From NCBI GenBank assembly GCA_900544095.1, contig UQTV01000001.1, positions 62,001-126,000 of the forward strand: a stretch of 64,000 nt of DNA. The letters run 5' to 3'. The stretch's first letter is position 1; every line of letters starts with the position of its first letter. This document shows, one piece after another, positions 24,812-32,842 of the stretch. Under the pieces are notes generated by a model that did no database searches, was not told the DNA's origin, and saw nothing but the letters and a program-made list of their open reading frames with translations. Made by a program: the position numbers and the translations under genes. The DNA comes from an uncultured Collinsella sp. (GTDB taxonomy: Bacteria; Actinomycetota; Coriobacteriia; Coriobacteriales; Coriobacteriaceae).

Positions 24812-24919
24812 ATCAGATCAAATTTGAGCTAGAAGCACCAAACGGGGCAGACGCAACACCATCTCGTCGCGGCCTCGGCGAGCGACATATCGCAGTCGAG
24901 GTAGACATCGAGGAAATCG

Positions 24920-26317
24920 TCAGATCCCGCACAGGGGGACCGCGATGGTGGCCACCGCACCGCCCGAGGGGCCGTTGGCGAGCGAGACGGATCCCCCGTG
25001 GGCGCTCGCGGCCTCGGAGGCGACGTGGAGGCCGAGCCCGTAGTGGCGGCCTTCGTCACGCGAGGAGCGGGAGGAGTCGTCTGTGAAGAGGCGCTCGCAG
25101 CCGCGTTCGAGGGCGGCGGGAGAAAAGCCCGGTCCGTCGTCGGCAACCTCGATGACGAGGTGCCCGCCCGCGACGTCGCAGGAGACAGCCACGCGCGAGC
25201 GTGCGTGCTCGGCGGCGTTGGCCACGAGGTTCGCGGCGGCTCGCGCCAGGGCGGTTCGGTCGAGCGCGGCCTCGGGCGCGCCCGCGACAGCGGGGCCCGT
25301 GGCCGCGTCGAGCGTCACGCCTCGCGCCCGGGCGATCTGGGCGGCCTCGGCGAGGACCTGCTCGCAAAGCTCGGCCGGCCGCATGGGGGCCCTCTCCGCC
25401 CCGCCGGACCCGCGCGAGGCCTCGATGAGCAGGCGCACGTAGCCGTCGAGCCTTTCGACACTGCCGGCTATGTCGCGCGCGGCGGCCGCGAGGTCGGCGT
25501 CTTTCTCGTCTTCCAGCTCCTCCGCTACGAAGTCGGCGTTGGCGCGCAGCACGGTGAGCGGCGTCTTGAGGTCGTGGGCGAGCGACGTCATCTGCTCGCG
25601 CTGCCCCCGCTCCGCGGCCCAGCGGGCCTCGAGCGACTCGGCGAGGGAGGCCCGCATGGCGTCCATCGCGGCGAGGACGTCGTTCACCTCGCGCACGTTG
25701 GTGCTGCCGACCGCGAAGTCGAGCTCCCCCGCGCCGACGCGCCCCGCCGCCTCCGCGAGCGGCGCCATCTTGCGCGAGATCACGCGGCTCGCGCGGCGCG
25801 CGACGAGCGCAAGCGCAAGTGCGCTTCCCGCCGTGGCGCCGACGAGCATGAGGTTCTGCGGGTTGGGAAGCAGGCCGGCGAGGTCGCGCGAGACCCACTG
25901 CGGCAGATACTCGCTGACGAGCGCGCAGGCCCCGCCACCTTTGAGCGGGAACGCGGCGTAGGTAACGCCCGAACCCCCGCCCTCGATCTCCACTGTGCCC
26001 GGATCCGCGGCGAGTGCCGTACGAGCCATTTCCTTCGCGTCCTCGAGCCGCGTGCTCTCGAGGTCTGTCATCAGCACGTATCCGTCCTTGTTCAGGATGA
26101 GGTAGCGGTACGCCGTCGGCACGTCCTGCTGCCCGCAGACGCCGTCGCGTGCCAGGCCCTCCGCGACCTCGCGCGCATTGGCCGGCCCCCAGCTTGCCTC
26201 GTAGACGAAGCCCGCGTTGATCGCCACAGAGAGCATCATGAACGAGGCGAGCCACGCCGTGGCGACTGCCGCGAACGCGTAGGCGAAGTAGCGCGCGATG
26301 ACGAAGGAGAGCGGCAT
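24920..26317 (-). CDS. Sensor histidine kinase
   Basis: Membrane sensor of about 465 residues. TM1 spans residues about 8-30 (AYAFAAVATAWLASFMML), then an extracytoplasmic domain of about 130 residues, TM2 (LMLVGATAGSALALALVA), HAMP, dimerisation/phosphoacceptor helix SLAHDLKTPLTVLRANADF with the phospho-histidine, N-box LVANAAEHA and G-box DDGPGFSP, ending GLGLHVASEAA. The sizeable sensor domain argues against the short intramembrane-sensing BceS type. The ATG at 26317 places the start just before TM1; an upstream GTG at 26356 would overlap the regulator gene. Last gene of the operon. Confidence 0.85.
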   Translation of the reverse strand: MPLSFVIARYFAYAFAAVATAWLASFMMLSVAINAGFVYEASWGPANAREVAEGLARDGVCGQQDVPTAYRYLILNKDGYVLMTDLESTRLEDAKEMARTALAADPGTVEIEGGGSGVTYAAFPLKGGGACALVSEYLPQWVSRDLAGLLPNPQNLMLVGATAGSALALALVARRASRVISRKMAPLAEAAGRVGAGELDFAVGSTNVREVNDVLAAMDAMRASLAESLEARWAAERGQREQMTSLAHDLKTPLTVLRANADFVAEELEDEKDADLAAAARDIAGSVERLDGYVRLLIEASRGSGGAERAPMRPAELCEQVLAEAAQIARARGVTLDAATGPAVAGAPEAALDRTALARAAANLVANAAEHARSRVAVSCDVAGGHLVIEVADDGPGFSPAALERGCERLFTDDSSRSSRDEGRHYGLGLHVASEAASAHGGSVSLANGPSGGAVATIAVPLCGI

Positions 26318-26343
26318 GCCCCCGCGACCTCGCGCCCCGATCC

Positions 26344-27006
26344 TCAGAGCTGCCACTTGTACCCCATCCCCCAGACGGTCGCGATCGGATCGGCGCCGGC
26401 CTCGGAGAGTTTCCTCCGGGCGCGACTGACCTGCATGGATATGGCCGCGTCGTCGGCGTCGCTCTCCCAGCCGAGCACCGCCTCGCGTATCTGCACGCGG
26501 CTCATGACCTGCCCGGGGTGGCGGGCGAGGTACTCGCAGATGGCGTACTCGGTGGGCGTGAGCGGCACGGCCTCGCCGCCCACGGCGAGGCCGCGCGCCC
26601 TGAGGTCGATCCGCACCTCCCCGAAGGAGAGGGCGTGCGAGCGCGGCCGGCGCTCACGGCGTAGATGGGCCGCGACCTTGGCGCGCAGCTCCGCGGCCCC
26701 GAAGGGCTTGCGGACGTAGTCGTCGGCGCCCAGGCCGTAGGCGGCCACGGCATCCTCCTCGGCCACGCGAGCGGTCAGGAAGACGATGGGGCCGTCGAAG
26801 TCCGGGCGGATCTGCCGCACTAGCTCGAAGCCGTCGAGCCCCGGCATCATGACGTCGCAGAGCACGAGGTCGAAGCGCGAGAGGTCCATCCCCGGGACCG
26901 CCGTCGGGTCCTCCGCCTTGACGACCTCATGGCCGTCGCGGCCGAGGACGCGCGCAAGCGCGTCGAGGATCGCCCGTTCATCATCCACTGCCAGTATCCT
27001 CGCCAT
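26344..27006 (-). CDS. Response regulator, OmpR/PhoB family
   Basis: 220 residues. The receiver domain has the acidic pocket in AVDDERAILDAL, phospho-Asp in LVLCDVMMPGLDG, and Thr/Lys in FLTARV and DDYVRKPFGAAEL. The C-terminal winged helix has LTPTEYAICEYLARHPGQV and ends with a recognition-wing segment WGMGYKWQL. AGGAGG six bases before the ATG fixes the start. Likely activated by the adjacent kinase to induce the upstream transporter genes. Confidence 0.92.
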   Translation of the reverse strand: MARILAVDDERAILDALARVLGRDGHEVVKAEDPTAVPGMDLSRFDLVLCDVMMPGLDGFELVRQIRPDFDGPIVFLTARVAEEDAVAAYGLGADDYVRKPFGAAELRAKVAAHLRRERRPRSHALSFGEVRIDLRARGLAVGGEAVPLTPTEYAICEYLARHPGQVMSRVQIREAVLGWESDADDAAISMQVSRARRKLSEAGADPIATVWGMGYKWQL

Positions 27007-27050
27007 GTTCGACCTCCTGAAACTCTCGTTGCATTGTACTTGCGCCGCGC

Positions 27051-27452
27051 TCAGCGGTCCAGAGCCCTGCGCGCAGCCACGGGTGTCTCGGCCGCGTCGC
27101 ACGCGCGGTAGCGCACGCCCGAGCCGCCGCGCGCCTCGATCTCGAGCCAGCCCTCGCCGTCCGACTCCCGCCCGAAGAAGATGAGCTGGAGCTCTCGGAC
27201 ATTGCCTCTGTCGTCCGCCGCGTCCACCAGGTAGACGTAGTTTGCCCCCGCCCCGGTGGCGTCGGCGTAGGAGCTCGCGTGGCTGCCGGGCTCGGGCGCG
27301 GGCGCCCACATGGCGATCTCAGGGTTAGGCAGCACGCGGTCGGCGATCGAGCGCAGCGCCGACCCCCAGCCGGCGTCGAGCAGGGCATTCCCGCCCAGGA
27401 CGAGCGCTGCGAAGAGGAGGACGAACATGGCGGCGAGCGGCTTCCTACGCAT
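27051..27452 (-). CDS. YxeA-like (DUF1093) secreted or membrane-anchored protein
   Basis: 133 residues with an N-terminal signal-anchor (KPLAAMFVLLFAALVLGGNALL) and a C-terminal domain matching YxeA family features: YVYLVDAADDRGNVRELQLIFFG, then WLEIEARGGSGV. YxeA in Bacillus neighbours a peptide-responsive ABC transporter. It starts inside the end of the preceding permease gene (8-base overlap), so it is an integral part of this operon. Possible role: extracytoplasmic ligand or accessory factor for the transporter or sensor; unproven. Confidence 0.65.
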   Translation of the reverse strand: MRRKPLAAMFVLLFAALVLGGNALLDAGWGSALRSIADRVLPNPEIAMWAPAPEPGSHASSYADATGAGANYVYLVDAADDRGNVRELQLIFFGRESDGEGWLEIEARGGSGVRYRACDAAETPVAARRALDR

Positions 27453-28260
27453 CTACCCTCCCGTCCTCGAAGCGGCAGAACCAGGCAAGAAGGACGGCGT
27501 CGGCTGCCAGGGTGAGAACGAGGCTAGCGAGCGCAGTCGTGAGGAGAGGGCCCGCCGCGCGTGCGGCGTCGATGAAGGCCTCCACCCCGAGCGACCCCAG
27601 GCGCGCGGGCCAGGCGAGCGGCACCCAGCTCAGGGGCGTCGCCAGAGCGCCGGTGAGCTCGCCGGTCATGAGGCCGTGCGCAAGTCCGCCCACCGAGAAG
27701 AACGCGAGGAGCACCCCCGCCGCGCCGGCGCCGATGGCGGCGTTGCGGCCGAGGCGCAGGGCCACGCCGAGCCCCAGCGCGTAGAGGGGCAAGCTGCCCA
27801 GCACGATGCCCGCCCAGGCGGCCGCAAGCGGAGCGGGCCCGAGCGGCAGGCGCCCGGCGACGGCGAGCACGGCCCCGAACACGCCGAGCGCCACGGCCAG
27901 CGCGCCCGCGCCGAGCGCCGCAAGGGCGAGCAGCTTCGCCGCGACGGCGCGCCCGCGCGAGGGGACCGCCGTGAGGTTGGCGAGGCGCCCGGCAGCGCGC
28001 TCCTCGTCCACGGCGAGCCCGCAGACGATGGCGGACATGAGCGGCATGAGGGCGCCGAGGAACTGGGCGCAGGCGTCCGCGCCCAGCGCCGGGTCCCATC
28101 GGGTTACGGAGAAGTACTCGCCGCAGGCAAGACCGGCTGCCAGGCCGCAGGCGAGGTGCACCGCCGAGAGCGGGGAGCGCGCCAGGCGCAGGGCCTCGGA
28201 AAGCAGGGCCCGCGGGAGAGTCATGCGCGGCGTCGGATCGGAGAGTCGTGTCATGGCCAT
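27445..28260 (-). CDS. LanG/MutG-type ABC transporter permease
   Basis: 271 residues with about six hydrophobic helices and no ATPase motifs. Layout and position match the second permease of LanFEG-type lantibiotic immunity exporters. The start overlaps the stop of the preceding permease (TGATG); ATG 28254 is an alternative. Codon use is extremely G/C-rich. Confidence 0.75.
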   Translation of the reverse strand: MAMTRLSDPTPRMTLPRALLSEALRLARSPLSAVHLACGLAAGLACGEYFSVTRWDPALGADACAQFLGALMPLMSAIVCGLAVDEERAAGRLANLTAVPSRGRAVAAKLLALAALGAGALAVALGVFGAVLAVAGRLPLGPAPLAAAWAGIVLGSLPLYALGLGVALRLGRNAAIGAGAAGVLLAFFSVGGLAHGLMTGELTGALATPLSWVPLAWPARLGSLGVEAFIDAARAAGPLLTTALASLVLTLAADAVLLAWFCRFEDGRVDA

Positions 28261-29030
28261 CACCTCTCCTCGGAGTGCGCAAACCAGGCCGCGCCCGCCG
28301 CCGTGAGCGCGGCGAACGCGAGCGCACTGACCGCAAGGCCCGCCAGCGTGAGCATGCCGTCCGCCGTGAGCGCCCCGCCGAGCGCCATGTCCGCCGCGAG
28401 CGGCTCGCCGCTCGGCAGCACGGGAATGAAGCTCGTGGGGATGACCATGCTCGCCGACGGCGGAAAGAGCTGCGGCAGCGGCATCAGCGACCAGGCGAAC
28501 CCACCCACGAGCTGCGCGGCGAGCGGGCAGAAGATGCCCGCGAGCATGCCGAGCCGCGCCGTGAGGAAGAGCCCTGCGGGGATCATCCACGCCGCGGTCA
28601 CCGTGTTGGCGAGCGCGCAGAGGAGCATCGTGAGCGTGCCCGCGGCCGTGAGACCCTGCGAGGAGAACGCCGAGCCCGCGAGATAGATGCCGAAGACCAC
28701 GAGGTTCGAGAGCGTGCAGAGCGCGAGGCACCAGAGCGCCTTGGCCCACCAGGCGCGCCTAAGCGGGAAGCCCAGGCCAAGAAGTCCCCGCATCCGCGTG
28801 CGAGCGTCCGCCCGCGCGACGCACGCCACCACGAGCGAGAGAGACACGGGCAGGAAGAGCGCGTACCAGTAGTTCCACGCGCTAAAGATCTGCACGCCCC
28901 GGTAGGGCATCGCGCCGAGCAGCGGCATCGGCAGCGCCATGAGCACGGCCAGGCGAACCGGTGCCGCGTGGCGCGACTTCAGGGCCTCGGCGCGCAGGCC
29001 CGCGAGCAGGCCGCCTTTCTCGCCCGTCAT
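28260..29030 (-). CDS. LanE/MutE-type ABC transporter permease
   Basis: 256 residues, six predicted helices. The N-terminal pattern (LRAEALKSRHAAPVRLAVLM) and the FSAWNYWYALFLPVSLSLV segment are typical of the lantibiotic-immunity permease family: a short cytoplasmic start with K-rich turn, then a W-N-W-Y motif in the first loop. Overlaps the ATPase gene by four bases. Confidence 0.78.
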   Translation of the reverse strand: MTGEKGGLLAGLRAEALKSRHAAPVRLAVLMALPMPLLGAMPYRGVQIFSAWNYWYALFLPVSLSLVVACVARADARTRMRGLLGLGFPLRRAWWAKALWCLALCTLSNLVVFGIYLAGSAFSSQGLTAAGTLTMLLCALANTVTAAWMIPAGLFLTARLGMLAGIFCPLAAQLVGGFAWSLMPLPQLFPPSASMVIPTSFIPVLPSGEPLAADMALGGALTADGMLTLAGLAVSALAFAALTAAGAAWFAHSEER

Positions 29031-29755
29031 GCCGCCACCTCTCCGCGCGCTCGTCGCCCTTCCCGGCAGAAGCTCATGAAGAGTTCCTCGAGGTCCTGCC
29101 CGGGCCGAAGCGCATCCTCGTAGGCGAGGCGCCCCCCGCAGATGATGCCGATGGTGTCCGCCATCTGCTGCACCTCGGAGAGGATGTGGCTCGAGACGAT
29201 CACCGTCGTACCCGCCGCCGCGAAGCCGCGGATCTGGTCGCGCAGCTCCTCGATGCCGATGGGGTCGAGGCCGTTGGTGGGCTCGTCGAGCACGAGCAGG
29301 CGTGGCCGGGCAATCAGCGCCAGCGCGAGCCCCAGGCGCTGGCGCATGCCCATCGAGAAGCGCCCGGCGCGCTTCTTCCCGGTGTCCGCGAGGTCCACGG
29401 CGGCGAGCACCTCATCTATGCGGCTCTCGGGAAGGCCCAGCAGCGTGGTGCGCACGCGCAGGTTCTCGCGCGCGGTGAGGTTGGGGTAGAGCGGCGCCTC
29501 CTCGATGAGGCTGCCGATTGCGTAGAGGTCCTCGCGGCGCCAGGCGTGCCCGGCAAAGAGGATCTCCCCGGCCGTCGGCCGCAGCATCCCGCAGATCATC
29601 TTGAGCGTTGTCGACTTGCCGGCGCCGTTGGGACCGAGCAGCCCGTACACCTCGCCCTCGCGGATATGAAGGCTCACGTCGGCCACGGCGTCCTGCGCCT
29701 GGTCGCCGCGGCCGAAGCGCTTGGTGAGCCCACGCGTCTCGAGCATGTAACCCAT
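29027..29755 (-). CDS. LanF-type ABC transporter ATP-binding protein
   Basis: 242 residues. Walker A GPNGAGKSTT, Q-loop region GSLIEEAPLYPNLTARENL (a hallmark of the gallidermin/lantibiotic immunity group), signature FSMGMRQRLGLA, Walker B LLVLDEPTNGLDP, H-loop SSHILSEV. First gene of the operon, with GAAAGG seven bases before the ATG. Powers export or expulsion of a membrane-acting peptide; substrate unknown. Confidence 0.88.
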   Translation of the reverse strand: MGYMLETRGLTKRFGRGDQAQDAVADVSLHIREGEVYGLLGPNGAGKSTTLKMICGMLRPTAGEILFAGHAWRREDLYAIGSLIEEAPLYPNLTARENLRVRTTLLGLPESRIDEVLAAVDLADTGKKRAGRFSMGMRQRLGLALALIARPRLLVLDEPTNGLDPIGIEELRDQIRGFAAAGTTVIVSSHILSEVQQMADTIGIICGGRLAYEDALRPGQDLEELFMSFCREGRRARGEVAA

Positions 29756-29966
29756 GGGTTTATCCTTTCTCTTCCGGGCGCGCGGGCCGAGTCACCGTGC
29801 CCGCGCGCCTTACCTTTCGGGTTCACCATCCATGGTGGGGCGCGTTTCTAACGAAGCCGTAACGGCCGTTGGGTTCTTTTGGCGCCAACCCTTCTCGACC
29901 CGCACATCATGATTAATTTGCTTAAGGCAACAACTTTCCCGATCGATGTAATCACCGAATCAAAAC
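29756..29966. other. Intergenic region upstream of the LanFEG-type operon
   Basis: Composition changes from GC-rich to AT-rich around 29900. It should contain the minus-strand operon promoter, but I cannot identify a convincing -35/-10 pair. Confidence 0.4.
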
Positions 29967-30023
29967 GTGTACATCAGCCATCAAAGATGCCGAAAAATGT
30001 CATATTTGGAGGCTGATGTACAC
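29967..30023. repeat. 57-bp palindrome with 13-base perfect arms
   Basis: GTGTACATCAGCC (29967-29979) and GGCTGATGTACAC (30011-30023) are perfect complements. Inside, CCGAAAAAT and ATATTTGG form a second imperfect pair. It lies between divergent transcripts and has no T-run, so an operator or a mobile palindrome is likelier than a terminator. Confidence 0.75.
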
Positions 30024-30109
30024 AAATGCAGAATGCCGCACAACCCAGTAGCATCCTCCATATGTCTGGACTCTCTATGCTTACGCTGGATAGACATCGC
30101 CGGAACGGG

Positions 30110-30115
30110 TATAGT
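30110..30115 (+). promoter_or_regulatory. -10 element before pgsA-like gene
   Basis: TATAGT, 36 bases ahead of the GTG start. No good -35 at standard spacing. Confidence 0.4.
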
Positions 30116-30151
30116 ATCGAAAGTTTTGTCGTTAACCAGCGGGGGAGTCCT

Positions 30152-30856
30152 GTGGGCATCAAAAAGAAGATCAAAAAGGAGCTTATCGGCACTTCCGATT
30201 ACCCGTCGAATAAGATCTTTACGATCTCCAATTTCATCACCTTTACGCGCCTGATCCTCACCCTGGTATTTCTGTACCTGTTTGTGACGGATAACAACCG
30301 CGTCATCGCCATCGTTATCTACGCCGTTGCCGCCTCCACCGACTGGATGGACGGTCAGATCGCCCGCATGACCAAGACGGTCTCGTGGCTCGGCAAGGTC
30401 ATGGATCCCATCTGCGACCGTGCGCTGCTGTTCACCGGCGTACTTGGGCTGGTGGTTCGCGGAGAGCTGCCAATCTGGGTCTGCGTGCTCATTATTGGCC
30501 GCGACATCTATCTGGGCATCGGCACGCTTATCGTGCGTCATTATCACCGTCGCCCCATCGATGTCGTCTTTCCCGGAAAGATTGCCACTGCACTGCTCAT
30601 GACCGGCTTCTCGCTCATGCTGCTCGGGTTCCCCGTTATTGACGGCCTGCATCTTTTACCTTCAACCCTTACGGCCTTCCCGGGCCTCAACGGAAGCTCG
30701 GTGCCCCTCGGCATCTTCTTTGTGTACGGCGGCGTGATCTTCTCCATGCTCACGGCTGTCATCTATTCCATTAAGGGCGGAGTGGCCATTAAACAGGCTC
30801 TCGCGCATCCCGAGGACGAGGACATCGACTTTCTGAACCCTGAAATCGAAGACTGA
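30152..30856 (+). CDS. CDP-alcohol phosphatidyltransferase family protein
   Basis: 234-residue membrane enzyme of phospholipid synthesis. The catalytic signature D-x2-DG-x2-AR-x8-G-x3-D-x3-D is complete: DWMDGQIAR, then G, then DPICD. Several hydrophobic helices. GTG start after GGGGGAG. A second, more canonical PgsA is encoded at 51060-51698, so this copy may make another CDP-diacylglycerol-derived lipid. Its position just ahead of garA and ftsR-like resembles the pgsA2-garA neighbourhood of mycobacteria. Confidence 0.82.
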   Translation: MGIKKKIKKELIGTSDYPSNKIFTISNFITFTRLILTLVFLYLFVTDNNRVIAIVIYAVAASTDWMDGQIARMTKTVSWLGKVMDPICDRALLFTGVLGLVVRGELPIWVCVLIIGRDIYLGIGTLIVRHYHRRPIDVVFPGKIATALLMTGFSLMLLGFPVIDGLHLLPSTLTAFPGLNGSSVPLGIFFVYGGVIFSMLTAVIYSIKGGVAIKQALAHPEDEDIDFLNPEIED

Positions 30857-30922
30857 TTCGTTGGGGTATGATTACGTACGGTTCATTATTTGCGGCACGT
30901 CCGCGATAAGTTAGGGGTTGTC

Positions 30923-31357
30923 ATGGACAACATGGTAAACAATATGGCTCAGAATGATAAGACTGCTGACGCTACCTGCGTATTCCGCGTGCCTTCAAGC
31001 GACGTCACCGTTCCCGACCTCATGGCCAACGTGCGCATCACCGCCCCCGTTCTGTCCATCGTCAAGGGTCCGCAGACTGGTGCCGCCTTTGAGCTCGAGG
31101 ACGACGTGACCACCATCGGCCGCGATCCTGCGAACGGCATCTTCCTCAATGACATGACCGTATCGCGCAGCCACGCGCGCATTATCCGCGAGGGCCTCGG
31201 CGCTCGCATCGAGGACTTGGGCTCGCTCAATGGCACCTGGGTCGACGGTGCCATCGTCAATGCAGCCCCGCTGCACGACGGTTCTTCCGTCCAGATCGGT
31301 ACGTTTACGCTCATCTACCACGAGAGCACGCCGGAGCGCATCGAAACCGGTGAGTAG
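30923..31357 (+). CDS. garA: FHA-domain signalling protein, GarA/OdhI-like
   Basis: 144 residues. The N-terminal tail carries DATCVFR, matching the TxVFR motif of actinobacterial GarA/OdhI that is phosphorylated on threonine by Ser/Thr kinases. The FHA domain follows: TIGRDPANGIFLNDMTVSRSHARI and DLGSLNGTWVDG. In GarA, phosphorylation causes the FHA domain to bind its own tail and release 2-oxoglutarate-linked enzymes. The targets in this organism are not encoded here. ATG 30923 has AGGGG six bases upstream. Confidence 0.82.
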   Translation: MDNMVNNMAQNDKTADATCVFRVPSSDVTVPDLMANVRITAPVLSIVKGPQTGAAFELEDDVTTIGRDPANGIFLNDMTVSRSHARIIREGLGARIEDLGSLNGTWVDGAIVNAAPLHDGSSVQIGTFTLIYHESTPERIETGE

Positions 31358-31360
31358 GGC

Positions 31361-32239
31361 ATGGCCGAACGCAACTATCTGAGTATCGGCCAAGTCGTCA
31401 ACCTACTTCGAGGCGCATACCCCGATCTTTCGAACTCAAAAATTAGATTTCTAGAAGATGAGGGGCTCATTACCCCTCATCGTACGCCTAAGGGATACCG
31501 TCAGTACTCTAAGGAGGACGTTGATCGCCTGGAGGTCATCCTGCACTTGCAGAAGACCCGCTACATGCCGCTCAACGTGATTAAGCAGCGCTTGGAAAAC
31601 GCCACGGACCTGTCCACTTTGGCTTACGAGGTGGGTCTTCTGTCCGATGTTCCGCTTAAGACGGAGCCCAAGGAGACCAAGCAAAAGCTGCATCCCATCG
31701 AGACGATCCCCGACATGCTCGGTGTTGAGATTTCGTTTATCCGCTCGCTCGCCGAGAACGACCTTATTCGCATCATCAAGAGTCCGCAGAATCGTGAGCT
31801 CGTCGATGGTCGCGATTTTCCGATCATCCGTTACTGCTCCGAGCTGTCACGCTTCCATATCGAGCCGCGCAACCTGCGTCAGTACGTGTCTTCCGCCAAC
31901 CGCGAGTCCTCGATGTTTGAGCAGGTGCTCGTGAGCATGCTCGGCATGGATACCTCCGATGACGAGCGCGACGCCAAGCTCGAGCGTGCGTTTAAGAAGC
32001 TTCACGACCTGACGGAGGGCGTGCACACCGCGCTGCTCAAAAACCGCGTTTTTGAGTCGCTCAACGCCGTGGTCGAGGACGCCGACATCGATGCACTCGA
32101 TGAGGAAATCGCTCGCTCCGAGTCCACCAAGGCCAAAAACGAAGAAACTGCCGCGCCTGCTTCGCACGAGGATTCTCTCGTAAAGCCGCTCAAGGTCGTC
32201 GCCCCTTCGCACTCCGGCACCGTCACCGCGGGCAAATAA
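31361..32239 (+). CDS. MerR-type regulator, FtsR-like
   Basis: 292 residues. N-terminal MerR-like winged helix: YLSIGQVVNLLRGAYPDLSNSK, then IRFLEDEGLITPHRTPKGYRQYSKEDV, the classic MerR recognition pattern. A second HTH-like region lies around residue 120 (PDMLGVEISFIRSLAENDLI). The C-terminus is a charged, disordered tail. Directly behind garA, as Rv1828 follows garA in Mycobacterium; the Corynebacterium homologue FtsR activates ftsZ. Assignment rests on this synteny and the domain layout. Confidence 0.75.
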   Translation: MAERNYLSIGQVVNLLRGAYPDLSNSKIRFLEDEGLITPHRTPKGYRQYSKEDVDRLEVILHLQKTRYMPLNVIKQRLENATDLSTLAYEVGLLSDVPLKTEPKETKQKLHPIETIPDMLGVEISFIRSLAENDLIRIIKSPQNRELVDGRDFPIIRYCSELSRFHIEPRNLRQYVSSANRESSMFEQVLVSMLGMDTSDDERDAKLERAFKKLHDLTEGVHTALLKNRVFESLNAVVEDADIDALDEEIARSESTKAKNEETAAPASHEDSLVKPLKVVAPSHSGTVTAGK

Positions 32240-32279
32240 CCGCTGCTGATATTTCGGCAACTCATTGAAAGGTCATGCA

Positions 32280-32810
32280 ATGTACGACTTCGAATCTCAA
32301 ATCGTCGACATCCCCGACTATCCCGAGCCCGGAGTCGTCTTTAAAGACATCACGCCGCTCTTTGGCAATCCCGAGGCGCTCAAAGCCATGACCGATGCCC
32401 TCGCCGAGCACTTTGCCGGCATGGGGATCACCAAGGTCGTGGGTCCCGAGGCTCGCGGCTTTATGGTTGGCGTACCGGTGGCTGTAGCCCTTGGCGCCGG
32501 CTTTGTTCCCGCACGTAAACCGGGCAAGCTGCCGCGCGAGACCGTAAGCCAGAGCTACGAGCTCGAGTACGGCACCGATTCAATTGAGATCCATGCCGAC
32601 GCTATCAGCTCTAAAGATACCGTGTTGATTCTGGACGACTTGGTCGCGACGGGCGGAACCGTCGAGGCAACAGGTAAACTGATGCGAGATATGGGCGCAA
32701 AGCTTATCGGTTACGGTTGTATACTTGAGCTTGCGTTTCTCAACCCGCGCGAGAAGCTCACGCCGTCTGATGACGATGTGGAGCTCTTTAGCCTGGTGAC
32801 GGTAGGCTAG
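32280..32810 (+). CDS. apt: Adenine phosphoribosyltransferase
   Basis: Salvages adenine with PRPP to AMP. 176 residues. Motifs: IPDYPEPGVVFKDITPLF at the start, GPEARGF, ARKPGKLPRETVSQSYELEY and the PRPP loop VLILDDLVATGGTVEA. GAAAGG seven bases upstream of the ATG decides the start. Confidence 0.96.
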   Translation: MYDFESQIVDIPDYPEPGVVFKDITPLFGNPEALKAMTDALAEHFAGMGITKVVGPEARGFMVGVPVAVALGAGFVPARKPGKLPRETVSQSYELEYGTDSIEIHADAISSKDTVLILDDLVATGGTVEATGKLMRDMGAKLIGYGCILELAFLNPREKLTPSDDDVELFSLVTVG

Positions 32811-32842
32811 CCGTTACCCTTAGTTACTGGAAAGGAAGCTAC

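Noticed and set aside
24998..26719. A 573-codon plus-strand frame across the kinase and regulator genes
   Set aside because: Arg/Gly-rich shadow of high-GC coding sequence; the minus-strand products have clear histidine kinase and OmpR motifs.
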